In this document: piece after piece, positions 16,308 through 25,727 of the stretch | Layout: every line of letters begins with the position of its first letter | Position numbering within the stretch: the stretch's first letter is position 1 | Source of the DNA: JAAXGX01 sp965203565 | Lineage (GTDB): Bacteria > Acidobacteriota > Vicinamibacteria > Vicinamibacterales > UBA8438 | NCBI GenBank assembly: GCA_965203565.1 | Contig: OZ241896.1 | Coordinates: 2,418,001 to 2,482,000 of the forward strand | DNA: 64,000 nt | Reading direction: 5' to 3' | The notes under the pieces: generated by a model | Told to the model about the DNA's origin: nothing | Database searches by the model: none | Seen by the model: the letters and a program-made list of their open reading frames with translations, nothing else | Position numbers and translations under genes: made by a program

Positions 16308-19300
16308 GACCCGATTACGACTTCTCCACCGGCGAGCGGGGCAGGTTCTTCCGCCGGGACGCCCGGCTGAATCTGCCGGTCCGGGACGCAGCGCAGGACT
16401 GGGCCGGGCCGGACGGCGATCTGGGCGCCTACGTCGCGGACGAATCTCAAAAGACCATCAATGCCTACGCCGACCAGCCGCATCTGGTCCGTGAGCATGC
16501 CAACCAAGAGCACGACACGGCGCGCGGCGGTTATGCCGACCGCCAGCTATTCGAGCTGGTACAGAACGGCGCCGACGCCCTGAGCGGCGCCGGCGGCGGG
16601 GGACGCATCGTCATTCGCTTGACCGGCGGCTGCCTGTACTGCGCCGACGACGGCGAACCGATTGATCGGAACGGCGTGACGGCGCTCATGTTCTCCCACC
16701 TGTCGCCCAAGCGCGGGACCAGCGAAATCGGAAGATTCGGTCTCGGCTTCAAGTCCGTCCTCGGCGTGACCGACGCTCCCGAATTCTTCAGCCGCGCCGG
16801 CTCGTTTCGCTTCGACCGCCGCCGCGCGCGCGAACGCATACGGGAAGTCGCACCCGGCGCCGAGCGCTGCCCGGTGCTGCGTCTCCCCGACCCTGTCGAT
16901 CCCCTTGCGGCCCGGGACGCGGACGCCGTTCTCTGTGAGCTCATGGACTGGGCGACGAACGTCGTGCGACTGCCGCTCGAACCCGGGACGGTCGCCAACC
17001 TCCGACGGCAGATGCAGGAATTCCCTCCGGAGTTTCTGCTGTTCGTCGAGCACGTCAGACAACTGCGCCTGGAGGACGGGTCGACGTCGAACCGCACGCT
17101 CGAACTGGAAAACGCCGATGGCGAATTCAGGCTCGCCGACGGCGGCGCCACCCGGCGCTGGAAGTTGTTCAAGACCGTCCATCGGCTATCGGACGCCGCC
17201 GGAGTCGACCGACGTTCGCTCGACGATGGCGACGAAGTGCCGATCTGGTGGGCGGCTCCTCTCGATCGATTGACCGAACCGGGCCACTTCTGGGCGTATT
17301 TCCCCACGAAGACCGCAAGTCTCGTCGCCGGCATCCTGAATGCGCCGTGGAAGACGAACGAAGACCGTCAGAACCTTCTGCCCGGACCGTACAACGACGA
17401 ACTCATCGACGCGGCGGCGAGGATGATTGCCGACGAACTGCCCACGCTCGCAACGCATACCGACCCCGCAGGACATCTGGATGCGCTCCCGCGACGCCGT
17501 GAAGCGGGCGACCCGGATCAGAGCAGCCGGCTCCGTGAACGTCTGCTGGCCGGGCTTTGCGAGCGGGAGGTAATTCCCGACCAGGACGATAAGCTGCGCA
17601 GCATCCCGAACGTCAACTACCCGCCGAAGGAGCTGACGCGCGGCTCACTCGAAGAGAAAGAGAAAGCACTCAAGAGCTGGGCGCAATATCGTGGACGACC
17701 GTCGAACTGGCTCCATCACCGAGCACTGCCCCGCCATCGATTCGCTCGGATCGAACAATTGATCGAGCAATGGGAGACAGCGCACGGACGTGCGTCCGCG
17801 CAGAATGCCGCTTCCGTATCGAAGTGGCTGGAGGCGCTGGTGCACGGGAAGACGGGCGATGACGCGGCCGAGGCATCCAGAACCGCCCTCGTGACGGCGG
17901 CCGCCCTGCCGTCGCACTTGCGAAATCCGCGCACGCTCGGCAGCATCCTGCTGATGCAGAACGGCGGCTGGAAACCGGTCGATCCGAAGCAGGTCTTCCT
18001 GCCGCGCGACGTGACCGACGCCGGATCGCCTTTGAACGCGGGTGAGCTGGTGCATGCGAGCGTGACGTCCGATGCCGACGCCCGTCATGCGCTCCACGAA
18101 CTCGGAATCGTCAAGATGTCCGCGGAGGGCCAGTTCAGACACGTGGCGTCACGGTTGTTGGACAAGTATTCCATGCCATCAGACCTGGAATGGCGTCGAT
18201 TCTGGTCCCTGGCTCGCGATGTCGCGCCCGATCGCGCCGAGGAAACCATCACCGGACGGCGCGGGCAGTTGCGGATTCGCACGCAGGCCGGCGCTTGGGC
18301 GCCGATGCATCGCGTGTTGCTGCCCGGCGGAATCGTTCCCGGCCCGGATGGCCGAGAACGACAGGCCGCCGTTGACCTCGATTTCCACGCGGACGACAAG
18401 GAGCTGCTCGATCGTCTCGGCGTCGTGGCCGAGCCGAACGGCGAACGGGAGTTGTCCGCGGAATCCTGGTTCGGCGAATTTCGGTACGATGCGCGCCGTC
18501 GGTTCAAGAATCGTGACCTTCCCAGCGCACCACAGGATGCCCTTCTGCAATTTGAATCCACCACGGGCGCCGGCCCTCTTGAGGTGCTGGACGAGTTGTC
18601 GGAGAAAGGCAAAGCGAAGTACACGGACGCTCTGCTCCATCTGGACGCCACCTACGGGTCATGGATCATGCGCCACAAGACCCGGCCGGACCACTATCCG
18701 GAGTTGGAGGTCGATTCGCCGGTCGCGTTCCAGCTTCGAAAGCACGGAAACGTTCGCACCGCGGGCGGCGTCGTTCCGCTCGCCGATGCGCTCGGAGCAC
18801 AACCGAAGAACCCGGCGGCGCGCGACGTGCTGCTGGCGCACCCCAAAGCCGACCGGATCAGAATCGCATTCGATCTGGCCGAACCGACGCCGGAGTTCTT
18901 CGGGGAAGAAGACGCCGTTCTCCTTGACGACGTATGGCCCGGATTCTGGCGAACGCTGGAAAAGCACGTCGACCCGAAGCTGTTGACGCACTGGAAAACG
19001 TTTCGCCTCGTCCGTTGCGAGCAGATTCTCGCCGGCGGCGATGCATCGGAGTGTATAGCTCACGACTCCCGCATCTATCTTCGCGGCGGCGGTGACGAAA
19101 AACACGAGTTGCGGATCGTGCTGCAACGCCTCCCCGGTCTTGATCCGAATTTCCTCGACCAGTGGGCGGACGAAATTCTTCGCTACACGCCCCCGCCTGA
19201 CGTCGAAGCGCAGCGCGCCGCCATCCGTGCACTGCCGAGCGATGCGGATCGCCTGCTGCAGGCCGTTGGGGAAGCGGCCTTGCGCCGACACCTGCCTGAA

Positions 19301-20872
19301 TCGCTGCTCGCCATACTGGAAAACGATTCCGCGCCGCTGACCGGCGTCGAGGTCGCCGAAGCGGCCATCGCGACCTTCCACACCGACGCTCTCCGGCGCT
19401 GCCGCGATGCACTGGAGCATCTGGTTCCGCCGCGGCAATGGGCCGGATCGCCCCGCACGGTCGATTTCGTTCGATCACTTGGTTTTTCGGCGGAGTGGGC
19501 GGGCGAGCGGAACGTACGTCGGGCGCCCTTTATCGAGGTGGAGGGACCGCACTCGCTTCCGCCACTCCACGACTACCAAAAACGGATCGTCAACAAGGTG
19601 CGGAGCCTGCTGCGCGACGCCGGCGGCGGGGCGGCGCACTACACGACCGGATCGGCCACCAGCACCATCCTGCGCGAACAGCGAGTAGCCGGTGGCGGTC
19701 GGCGCGGAATGATCAGCCTGCCGACCGGTTCGGGGAAAACGCGCGTCGCCGTGCAGGCGATCGTCGAAGCGATGGGCAACGACGGCTTCGACGGCGGCGT
19801 CCTGTGGGTGGCGGACCGGGACGAATTGTGCGAGCAGGCGGTCGAGGCATGGACACAGGTATGGTCGAGCGTCGGCGCGCAAGGGAAGCGACTGCGTATT
19901 TCCCGGATGTGGGCCGGGCAGCCGAAACCGATGACAACGAACGACCTTCACGTCGTCGTCGCCACGATCCAGACGCTCCGTGCGAAATTCCGGAACCACC
20001 GGAACGATTACGACTTTCTGACCGATTTCACGCTGTTGGTGTTCGACGAAGCACATCGCTCTATCGCGCCGACGTTTACTTCCGTGCTGCAGGAGATCGG
20101 ATTGACCCGCCGGCAGCGGGAAGACGAGTCGTTCCTGATCGGATTGACCGCAACGCCCTATCGGGGGCACGACGAGGCGGAGACGGCCAGACTAGTCAAC
20201 CGGTACGGACGCCGGCGACTCGACGCCGGCGCGTTCGGCAGCGACGACCCGGAGAAAGTCGTTGCGGAACTGCAACGCATGCACGTGCTGGCCCTGGCGG
20301 ATCACCAGACTATCGACGGCGGACGATTCTCGTTGAACGCCGACGAGCTCGGGCAGATGAGAACAGATCCGAAGCCTCCGTGGCTGCCCCGCAGCGTTGA
20401 AGATCGAATCGCGGGCGATTCCGCACGCACGAATCGAATCGTCGAGACGTACACAAGGCAGGTGCGCGACGTCGATCCGGACTGGCCTGCCCTCGTATTC
20501 GCCACTTCGGTCGAACACGCACGGACGATCGCAGCGCTCCTCAGCAGGACCGGCGTGCCGTCCAGAGCAGTAAGCAGCGAGACCAAGCCTTCGACGCGCA
20601 GAAGAATCGTCGAGGAGTTCCGGCGCGGCGAACTCAAGGTGCTCGTGAATTACGGCGTCTTCCGCGAAGGATTCGACGCACCGCGGACGCGGGCCATCAT
20701 CGTGGCGCGCCCGGTCTACAGTCCGAACCTCTACTTCCAGATGATCGGACGCGGATTGCGGGGCGTCAGGAACGGAGGCACGGACCGGTGCCTCATCATC
20801 AACGTCCAGGACAACATCGACAACTTCGAGGGGCGGCTGGCTTTCTCCAACCTGGATTGGCTATGGGCCTGA
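16304..20872 (+). CDS. Antitoxin-like N-terminus fused to sacsin-type GHKL ATPase and SF2 helicase
   Basis: This is a 1522-residue cytoplasmic protein. Residues 1-26 (MRPDYDFSTGERGRFF, then RRDARLNLPV) resemble the start of the small YDFS antitoxins that follow brnT genes. From about residue 50 a sacsin/HSP90-like GHKL ATPase begins: ELVQNGADA (N-box), DDGEP, and GRFGLGFKSVLG. The middle 700 residues are poorly conserved. The C-terminal 450 residues are a DEAD/DEAH helicase: HDYQKRIV, SLPTGSGKT (Walker A), VFDEAHRS (Walker B), GLTATPYRG (motif III), and FREGFDAPRTRA with QMIGRGLRG (motifs V and VI). Such ATPase-helicase fusions are found in defence islands. The antitoxin reading is inference. 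It is coupled to brnT by a four-base overlap. Confidence 0.8.
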   Translation: MRPDYDFSTGERGRFFRRDARLNLPVRDAAQDWAGPDGDLGAYVADESQKTINAYADQPHLVREHANQEHDTARGGYADRQLFELVQNGADALSGAGGGGRIVIRLTGGCLYCADDGEPIDRNGVTALMFSHLSPKRGTSEIGRFGLGFKSVLGVTDAPEFFSRAGSFRFDRRRARERIREVAPGAERCPVLRLPDPVDPLAARDADAVLCELMDWATNVVRLPLEPGTVANLRRQMQEFPPEFLLFVEHVRQLRLEDGSTSNRTLELENADGEFRLADGGATRRWKLFKTVHRLSDAAGVDRRSLDDGDEVPIWWAAPLDRLTEPGHFWAYFPTKTASLVAGILNAPWKTNEDRQNLLPGPYNDELIDAAARMIADELPTLATHTDPAGHLDALPRRREAGDPDQSSRLRERLLAGLCEREVIPDQDDKLRSIPNVNYPPKELTRGSLEEKEKALKSWAQYRGRPSNWLHHRALPRHRFARIEQLIEQWETAHGRASAQNAASVSKWLEALVHGKTGDDAAEASRTALVTAAALPSHLRNPRTLGSILLMQNGGWKPVDPKQVFLPRDVTDAGSPLNAGELVHASVTSDADARHALHELGIVKMSAEGQFRHVASRLLDKYSMPSDLEWRRFWSLARDVAPDRAEETITGRRGQLRIRTQAGAWAPMHRVLLPGGIVPGPDGRERQAAVDLDFHADDKELLDRLGVVAEPNGERELSAESWFGEFRYDARRRFKNRDLPSAPQDALLQFESTTGAGPLEVLDELSEKGKAKYTDALLHLDATYGSWIMRHKTRPDHYPELEVDSPVAFQLRKHGNVRTAGGVVPLADALGAQPKNPAARDVLLAHPKADRIRIAFDLAEPTPEFFGEEDAVLLDDVWPGFWRTLEKHVDPKLLTHWKTFRLVRCEQILAGGDASECIAHDSRIYLRGGGDEKHELRIVLQRLPGLDPNFLDQWADEILRYTPPPDVEAQRAAIRALPSDADRLLQAVGEAALRRHLPESLLAILENDSAPLTGVEVAEAAIATFHTDALRRCRDALEHLVPPRQWAGSPRTVDFVRSLGFSAEWAGERNVRRAPFIEVEGPHSLPPLHDYQKRIVNKVRSLLRDAGGGAAHYTTGSATSTILREQRVAGGGRRGMISLPTGSGKTRVAVQAIVEAMGNDGFDGGVLWVADRDELCEQAVEAWTQVWSSVGAQGKRLRISRMWAGQPKPMTTNDLHVVVATIQTLRAKFRNHRNDYDFLTDFTLLVFDEAHRSIAPTFTSVLQEIGLTRRQREDESFLIGLTATPYRGHDEAETARLVNRYGRRRLDAGAFGSDDPEKVVAELQRMHVLALADHQTIDGGRFSLNADELGQMRTDPKPPWLPRSVEDRIAGDSARTNRIVETYTRQVRDVDPDWPALVFATSVEHARTIAALLSRTGVPSRAVSSETKPSTRRRIVEEFRRGELKVLVNYGVFREGFDAPRTRAIIVARPVYSPNLYFQMIGRGLRGVRNGGTDRCLIINVQDNIDNFEGRLAFSNLDWLWA

Positions 20873-20939
20873 CGCCGCGGTTCGCTTGACGCGAACGTGG
20901 CGATCAAGGATTTCCGCTAATCGCGTCTCTGCCTGAACC

Positions 20940-22319
20940 TCAGTCGTCGTTCTGCGCGGCGGCGCCCCGCTTCGACCGCGCGGCCAGCTCCTCCTCGTAC
21001 TCCTCGTCGGTCAGCCAGACGACGCGGGAGAGGAGGAACATCATGTCGTCTATCGAGCGGCTCCCCCACCCTTTCCAGTTGCGCGGGTCGGCGACGCGGG
21101 GGTTGCCGGCGGTGTTGTCGTACCAGGCGGTCACCCTGATCACCGTTCCCTTCGGGAGGAGCGGCGCCGCGTCGTCCTCGTAGTGGTACACCTTCACCCA
21201 GTTGTGGTTGTACCCGGCGCAGTTGAGCGTCTCCTGGTAGCCGCTCGGGTAGAGCGCCTGCACGCACATCCGCCGGCCGCTCGAATGGAGGTGCGGCTCG
21301 AAGCCGAGGACCAGCCCGGCCTGCGCCATTGGATACATCGCCTCGATGACCGTCTCCTGGTTGCCGGGAATGTCGAGATCGTAGGTCAGCGAGTTGAACG
21401 AGCCGGCGTTCGTGTACTTCGGGACGTAGCCGGCGGGATGCAGCCGGAACGCCACGTCGATCGAGAACGTCGCCTCGGTCCCTATCGAGTGCGTGTGCAG
21501 GTCGAACGTCAGCCCGGACCCCGCCGGCAGCTTCACGCCCAGCTTGTCGGGATAGATCGTCGCGTTCTGCCCCAGCTCCCACACGACGTTGAACAGCCCC
21601 TGCCGGCGCCCTTCGGCGACCCCGCCGCCGGCGCCGTCCGCCGCCTCGTCCGCCGCCGCCGAGCCCGGGGTGGCGAGAACCACCGCATGGTGCACGACGA
21701 AGTAGCTCAGGTCGCCCGACTCCCGATCGGCGACGCCCGCATCGTGCCGAACCTCGCGGAACTCGACCGCCTTGACGTACCGGTCTTCGGCCAGTCCGGT
21801 CGGCGCCGGCCCCATCCGGCCGTAGAAGTCGGGAGCGACCGCCGGCAGCGTCATCGACGGCGACGACACGATCAGGTCGGGCTCGCCGATCGTCCACTCG
21901 CGGGCGGCCAGATCGATCTCCGGCATGTCGGCCGGGTCGCCGCGCGGCGCGCCGGCGTCGACCCACGCCCCGATCGTCGCCACTTCGTCGGGGGTCAGCG
22001 ACGGGTCATCCTTGAACCGCTGGATGCCGACGTTCTTCTCGATGAACCAGGGCGGCATCCGGTCTGGATCGTCGTCCGGACGCGACACCTTGTCGCGGAC
22101 GGCGCGCGCCCACGGCCGGACGTCGTCGTAGGTGATGAGCGGCATCGGCGCGATGGAGCCCGGCTGGTGGCAGTTGACGCACGATCGGTGCAGAATCGGC
22201 GCCACGTCCTTCGTGAACGTGACGTCGGCGGCGGCCGGCGCAGGCGTCGCGACGGCCAGCAGCATGACGGCCGGCAGTGCGCGTCTCGTCCGAGTGGTCG
22301 AGGTCATCGTCCAGGTCAT
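20940..22319 (-). CDS. Secreted cytochrome c / Cu(II) ascorbate-dependent monooxygenase-like protein (paralogue D)
   Basis: This 459-residue exported protein has a signal peptide, a c-type haem site CVNCH at residues 47-51 with a likely Met ligand in RMPPW (about 88), then a region related to the copper type II ascorbate-dependent monooxygenases (peptidylglycine hydroxylase fold). Candidate copper ligands are VVHH (210-211), HTH (275-277) and HLHSSGRRM (343-351). The haem domain probably passes electrons to the copper site; the substrate is unknown. The ATG at 22319 has GGAGG nine bases upstream. It is the most divergent of four paralogues here and lacks the C-terminal CPxCG found in two of them. 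The lectin-like gene lies 28 bp upstream on the same strand. Confidence 0.8.
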   Translation of the reverse strand: MTWTMTSTTRTRRALPAVMLLAVATPAPAAADVTFTKDVAPILHRSCVNCHQPGSIAPMPLITYDDVRPWARAVRDKVSRPDDDPDRMPPWFIEKNVGIQRFKDDPSLTPDEVATIGAWVDAGAPRGDPADMPEIDLAAREWTIGEPDLIVSSPSMTLPAVAPDFYGRMGPAPTGLAEDRYVKAVEFREVRHDAGVADRESGDLSYFVVHHAVVLATPGSAAADEAADGAGGGVAEGRRQGLFNVVWELGQNATIYPDKLGVKLPAGSGLTFDLHTHSIGTEATFSIDVAFRLHPAGYVPKYTNAGSFNSLTYDLDIPGNQETVIEAMYPMAQAGLVLGFEPHLHSSGRRMCVQALYPSGYQETLNCAGYNHNWVKVYHYEDDAAPLLPKGTVIRVTAWYDNTAGNPRVADPRNWKGWGSRSIDDMMFLLSRVVWLTDEEYEEELAARSKRGAAAQNDD

Positions 22320-22347
22320 CGTTCAAGTCCTCCGGCGCCGCTCCCGA

Positions 22348-23025
22348 TCAGTCGATGGCGAAGCAGTAGAAGAGGCCGGCGCCGCCGGTCGCCTCCAGGT
22401 TCGCCTGGCTGCAGCCGCGGCTCGGATGCGCCGAGTTCCACGATCCGTTCGGGCCGCCCTGCTTGTCGTGGTGTCCGACCTGCGCCGAGCCGTCCTCGCT
22501 GTTGCTGGTCCAGTTGCCGCAGGTATGGTCGGCGTCGTCGGAATAGGCGCGGCCGTCGGGCTGCGTGCCGGTCAGGATGTCGTGCCGGTTCGGCCGGTCG
22601 CCGAGGCCGGGCACCGGGTCGCCCTGCTCGGTCAGCGCGACCCCCTTCCCGAACGAGATGCCGAGTCGCGCCAGCTCCAGCGTGTCGCCGTGCAGCATGG
22701 CCAGATCGGTCGCGATCCGCCGCCGGCCGCCGTGCGCGTACCACGGACCGCCGCCGATCCGGTCGCGGGCGCTGACGGCGTTCGTCCCCTGCGTGCTGAG
22801 GTATGCGCGCCAAGTCGAATCGCCCCGGCCGACCTTCGCGGCCAGCGACTGGCAGTGGGCGTCGGCCCCCTCCAGCCCGCCCAGGTTGGCCCCGTCCCCC
22901 AGGCCGACGCTGGTGATGAAGAACGACATCGGCTGCGGGTCGCCCTGCTGGGCGGCCGCGACGTGAGCGCCCGCGGCTACGGCGACGGCCAATCCGAACG
23001 ACGTGAAATGCTGCTTGCGTCTCAT
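22348..23025 (-). CDS. Secreted lectin/endostatin-like protein
   Basis: This 225-residue protein has a signal peptide (ending near AAAQQGD) and one C-type-lectin-like fold of the endostatin/collagen-NC10 type. FFITSVGLGDGANLGGLEGADAHC is the first strand-helix unit, followed by WRAYLSTQ, ARDRIGGGPWYAHGG and C-terminal CGNWTS with GLFYCFAI. Paired cysteines suggest disulphides. Such proteins occur as short exported proteins of unknown ligand in Acidobacteriota and Planctomycetota. It is directly upstream of the cytochrome/copper gene in the same direction and divergent from the NHL-repeat gene, so it may belong with that oxidative system. Confidence 0.7.
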   Translation of the reverse strand: MRRKQHFTSFGLAVAVAAGAHVAAAQQGDPQPMSFFITSVGLGDGANLGGLEGADAHCQSLAAKVGRGDSTWRAYLSTQGTNAVSARDRIGGGPWYAHGGRRRIATDLAMLHGDTLELARLGISFGKGVALTEQGDPVPGLGDRPNRHDILTGTQPDGRAYSDDADHTCGNWTSNSEDGSAQVGHHDKQGGPNGSWNSAHPSRGCSQANLEATGGAGLFYCFAID

Positions 23026-23135
23026 CGCTGCGCATTCTACTCCGAATCCTTCGCGGATCGCGTCCGCGGGCTGATAACATCGCCGGGACCCGCACTCCGG
23101 GCGGTGAGACGGTGTCGAAGGGAGGCTTCGGTCAG

Positions 23136-24215
23136 ATGAAACTGTTGCGAACGCTCCTCGTCGTTGCGGCGGCCATGGCCGGCCCGTTCGGGGCCGGTCC
23201 GGCCGCGCAAACCGACCTGCCGACGTTCGAGCGCGACCCGTCGTGGCCGAAGCCGTTGCCCGACCACTGGCGGCTCGGCATCGTCTGGGGCGTGGCGGTC
23301 GGCCCGCAGGACCACGTGTGGGTGCTCCACGCCGCCGACAACTACCGCGACGAAATCGAGGACGCAGGGAAGGTCCCGGCGCCGCCGGTGCTGGAGTTCG
23401 ACCCCGAAGGGAGCCTCGTCCGGGCGTGGGGCGGCCGCGACCAGGGTCACCCGTGGTTCTACCGGATGGACAGCTTGCGGCTTTCGCGGGTGGACGAGCA
23501 CCCGCACCCGGTGCGCGAGCACGCGCTGAACGTCGACCACCGGGGGAACGTCTGGATCAGCGGCGGCGGCCACCTGGTGCTGAAGTTCTCCCGGGAAGGC
23601 GAGTTCATCCTCCAGCTCGGCGAGCTGGGCAAGACCGGCGGGAGCGGCCATACCCGTTACCTCGGCAACCCGTCGAACGTCGACTTCGACCCGCGGACGA
23701 ACGAGGTGTACGTGGCGGACGGCTACCTGAACAAGCGCGTGATCGTCTTCGACATGGACACCGGCGAGTACAAGCGGCACTGGGGCCGCTACGGCGAGCC
23801 GCCGGACGATGCGTTCGAAGCCGGCCCGCTACCGGCGTGGTCGGGGCTGCCGGGACCGACCGGCCTGTTCCCCCGGTTCGCGCACGGCGCGAACGTCGCG
23901 GCCGACGGGCTGGTCTACGTGGCCGACCGGGCCCACAGCCTGATCCACGTGTACGAACCGGACGGTGCGTTCGTCCAGGAGGCGCCGACGCCCGGGCCGG
24001 TGAATTCGGTGGCGTTCTCGCACGACCCGGACCAGCAGTACGTCTACGGCGCCGGCATCAACGCGGCGGGCAAGATCTACGTCATGCGCCGCGGCGACCT
24101 GCAGGTGGTCGGCGAGTTCGACAGCGCCGGGCAGCACTTCTTCGACGTCGACTCGCAGGGGAACCTGTTCACCTGCGGGCTGTTCATGCCGGTGAAGTTC
24201 GTGTTGCGGCGGTAA
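23136..24215 (+). CDS. Secreted NHL-repeat beta-propeller, PAL-like
   Basis: This 359-residue protein has a signal peptide (LLRTLLVVAAAMAGPFGAGPAAQ) and NHL blades such as LNVDHRGNVWISGGG, NPSNVDFDPRTNEVYVADGY and ANVAADGLVYVADRAHS. The overall pattern resembles bacterial relatives of peptidyl-hydroxyglycine amidating lyase (PAL). In animals PAL is paired with a copper monooxygenase in one enzyme, and here the gene sits among four copper-monooxygenase paralogues, so a two-step hydroxylation and cleavage pathway is possible but unproven. The ATG at 23136 is chosen because AGGGAGG lies 10 bases upstream. It is the only plus-strand gene of the cluster and converges on paralogue C. Confidence 0.75.
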   Translation: MKLLRTLLVVAAAMAGPFGAGPAAQTDLPTFERDPSWPKPLPDHWRLGIVWGVAVGPQDHVWVLHAADNYRDEIEDAGKVPAPPVLEFDPEGSLVRAWGGRDQGHPWFYRMDSLRLSRVDEHPHPVREHALNVDHRGNVWISGGGHLVLKFSREGEFILQLGELGKTGGSGHTRYLGNPSNVDFDPRTNEVYVADGYLNKRVIVFDMDTGEYKRHWGRYGEPPDDAFEAGPLPAWSGLPGPTGLFPRFAHGANVAADGLVYVADRAHSLIHVYEPDGAFVQEAPTPGPVNSVAFSHDPDQQYVYGAGINAAGKIYVMRRGDLQVVGEFDSAGQHFFDVDSQGNLFTCGLFMPVKFVLRR

Positions 24216-24223
24216 GACGGCCC

Positions 24224-25699
24224 CTACTGCTGGTTCTGCGCGGCGGCGTGGCCGGGACCGCCGCAGGCCGGGCATCCGACCACGTACTCGCCGACCGCCA
24301 GATCGAGGTCGCGGCGGCGCTGCTCGACCTCGGCCGCATACTGTTCGTCCGACAGCTCCACGCCCTGCGCGAGGTTGATCAGCATGTTGTCGATCGAGCG
24401 GTCCCCCATCCCGGCCCAGTTGCGCGGGTCGGCCACGTTCCTGTTCCCGGGCGAGGTGTCGAAGTAACCGGTGATCCGCAGGATGGTCCCTTTCGGCAGG
24501 AGCGGCGCGGCGTGGTCGGCGTACGGATACGCCCGCACCCAGGAGTGGTTGTAACCCGCGCAGCTCAGCGTCTCCATCGCGCCGGTCGTCGGGTAGATCG
24601 CGTCGAGGCACATCCGCGTGCCGGCCGCGTGCAGGTGCGGCTCGAAGATGGTCATCTTCGCGTGGTGCGGCAACGTCTGGAACGTCTCGATCTTCTGGTT
24701 CGCCGTTCCGCCCCGGATGTCGAGCTCCCCGGTGCCGTACGCCAGCAGCCGGTTCCGGTACTCCGGCTCGTAGTCGCGCGGATGGAACCTGAAGCCGATG
24801 TCGAGGCGCGACGTCATGTGCGTCCCGGTCGAATGCAGGTGAGCCGACGAGAAGATGACGTTCGAGCCGGCCTGCAGGAGCAGGCCGGCCTTCGGGTCGA
24901 AGTAGTCGGCGTTGCGCCCCACTTCGTGCACCGGCCAGAACCCCTGCTCGTTGGCGGTCGAACTGACGACCCGTGCGTACTGGTTCGGGTCGGACTGCCG
25001 GAGCGCTTCGAGCTCCTCCGGCGTGTACTGATCGGGGTGCACGACGTTCCAGACCAGATGGTGGATGCCCCAGCGCGACCCGACCGTGTCCCGTCCGCCC
25101 GACGGCTCGACGTCGTTGATCTCCTTCATCTCGATCGCCGCCACGTAGCGGTCCTCGGCCAGCCCTTCGACGGGCGTCTGGCCGATCGGCCCCCACCAGT
25201 CGGGATCGGCCGCGCCGATCTCGATGGACGGCGACGAGATGATCAGATCGGGCTCGCCGATCGTCCAGACCGATGCGTCGGCGAACTCGAGCGGCGGCGG
25301 CGCGTCGGCCGGATTGCCGCGCGGGGCCCCGCTGTCGACCCACTTCGCGATGGCTGCAACCTCCGCGTCGCTCAGCGACACGTCGCCCTTGTAGTCCTGG
25401 ATGCCGATCTCCTTTTCGATGTACCAGGGCGGCATGGCGTCCTGCGTATGCCGCAGGCCGGTGCGCTGCTTGATGCTGCGCGCCCAGGGCCGCGTGTCCT
25501 CGTAGGTCAGCAGCGACATCGGCGCCCCGCCGTCCGGACGGTGGCACTGCTGGCAACTCCGCTGCAGGATCGGCGCGACGTCCTTCGACCAGGTGACCTC
25601 GGCTTCCTGCGCCGCCGCGGGCGCCGCCAGCCCCGCGCAGAGCAACGCCGCCGCCGCACCGCCAGCCCGCCGCACCGTCCGCGTCGCCATGCAAGGCAT
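24224..25699 (-). CDS. Secreted cytochrome c / Cu monooxygenase-like protein (paralogue C)
   Basis: This protein of about 490 residues has a signal peptide, haem site CQQCH with a Met ligand in AMPPWY, and copper-type motifs GIHHLVWN, SSAHLHSTGTHM and FEPHLHAAGTRMC. It closely resembles the paralogue at 27664 along its whole length, including WPVHEVGRNADYFDP, and both end in a CPxCG pair (VGCPACGG) that could hold a metal or a disulphide. The ATG at 25699 is preferred because GGAGGGG lies about 10 bases before it; another ATG follows three codons later. It is last in a six-gene minus-strand array, 28 bp after a beta-sandwich gene. The substrate is unknown. Confidence 0.8.
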   Translation of the reverse strand: MPCMATRTVRRAGGAAAALLCAGLAAPAAAQEAEVTWSKDVAPILQRSCQQCHRPDGGAPMSLLTYEDTRPWARSIKQRTGLRHTQDAMPPWYIEKEIGIQDYKGDVSLSDAEVAAIAKWVDSGAPRGNPADAPPPLEFADASVWTIGEPDLIISSPSIEIGAADPDWWGPIGQTPVEGLAEDRYVAAIEMKEINDVEPSGGRDTVGSRWGIHHLVWNVVHPDQYTPEELEALRQSDPNQYARVVSSTANEQGFWPVHEVGRNADYFDPKAGLLLQAGSNVIFSSAHLHSTGTHMTSRLDIGFRFHPRDYEPEYRNRLLAYGTGELDIRGGTANQKIETFQTLPHHAKMTIFEPHLHAAGTRMCLDAIYPTTGAMETLSCAGYNHSWVRAYPYADHAAPLLPKGTILRITGYFDTSPGNRNVADPRNWAGMGDRSIDNMLINLAQGVELSDEQYAAEVEQRRRDLDLAVGEYVVGCPACGGPGHAAAQNQQ

Positions 25700-25727
25700 A
25701 GTGGCCACTCCCCTCCGCGTTCCGAAA

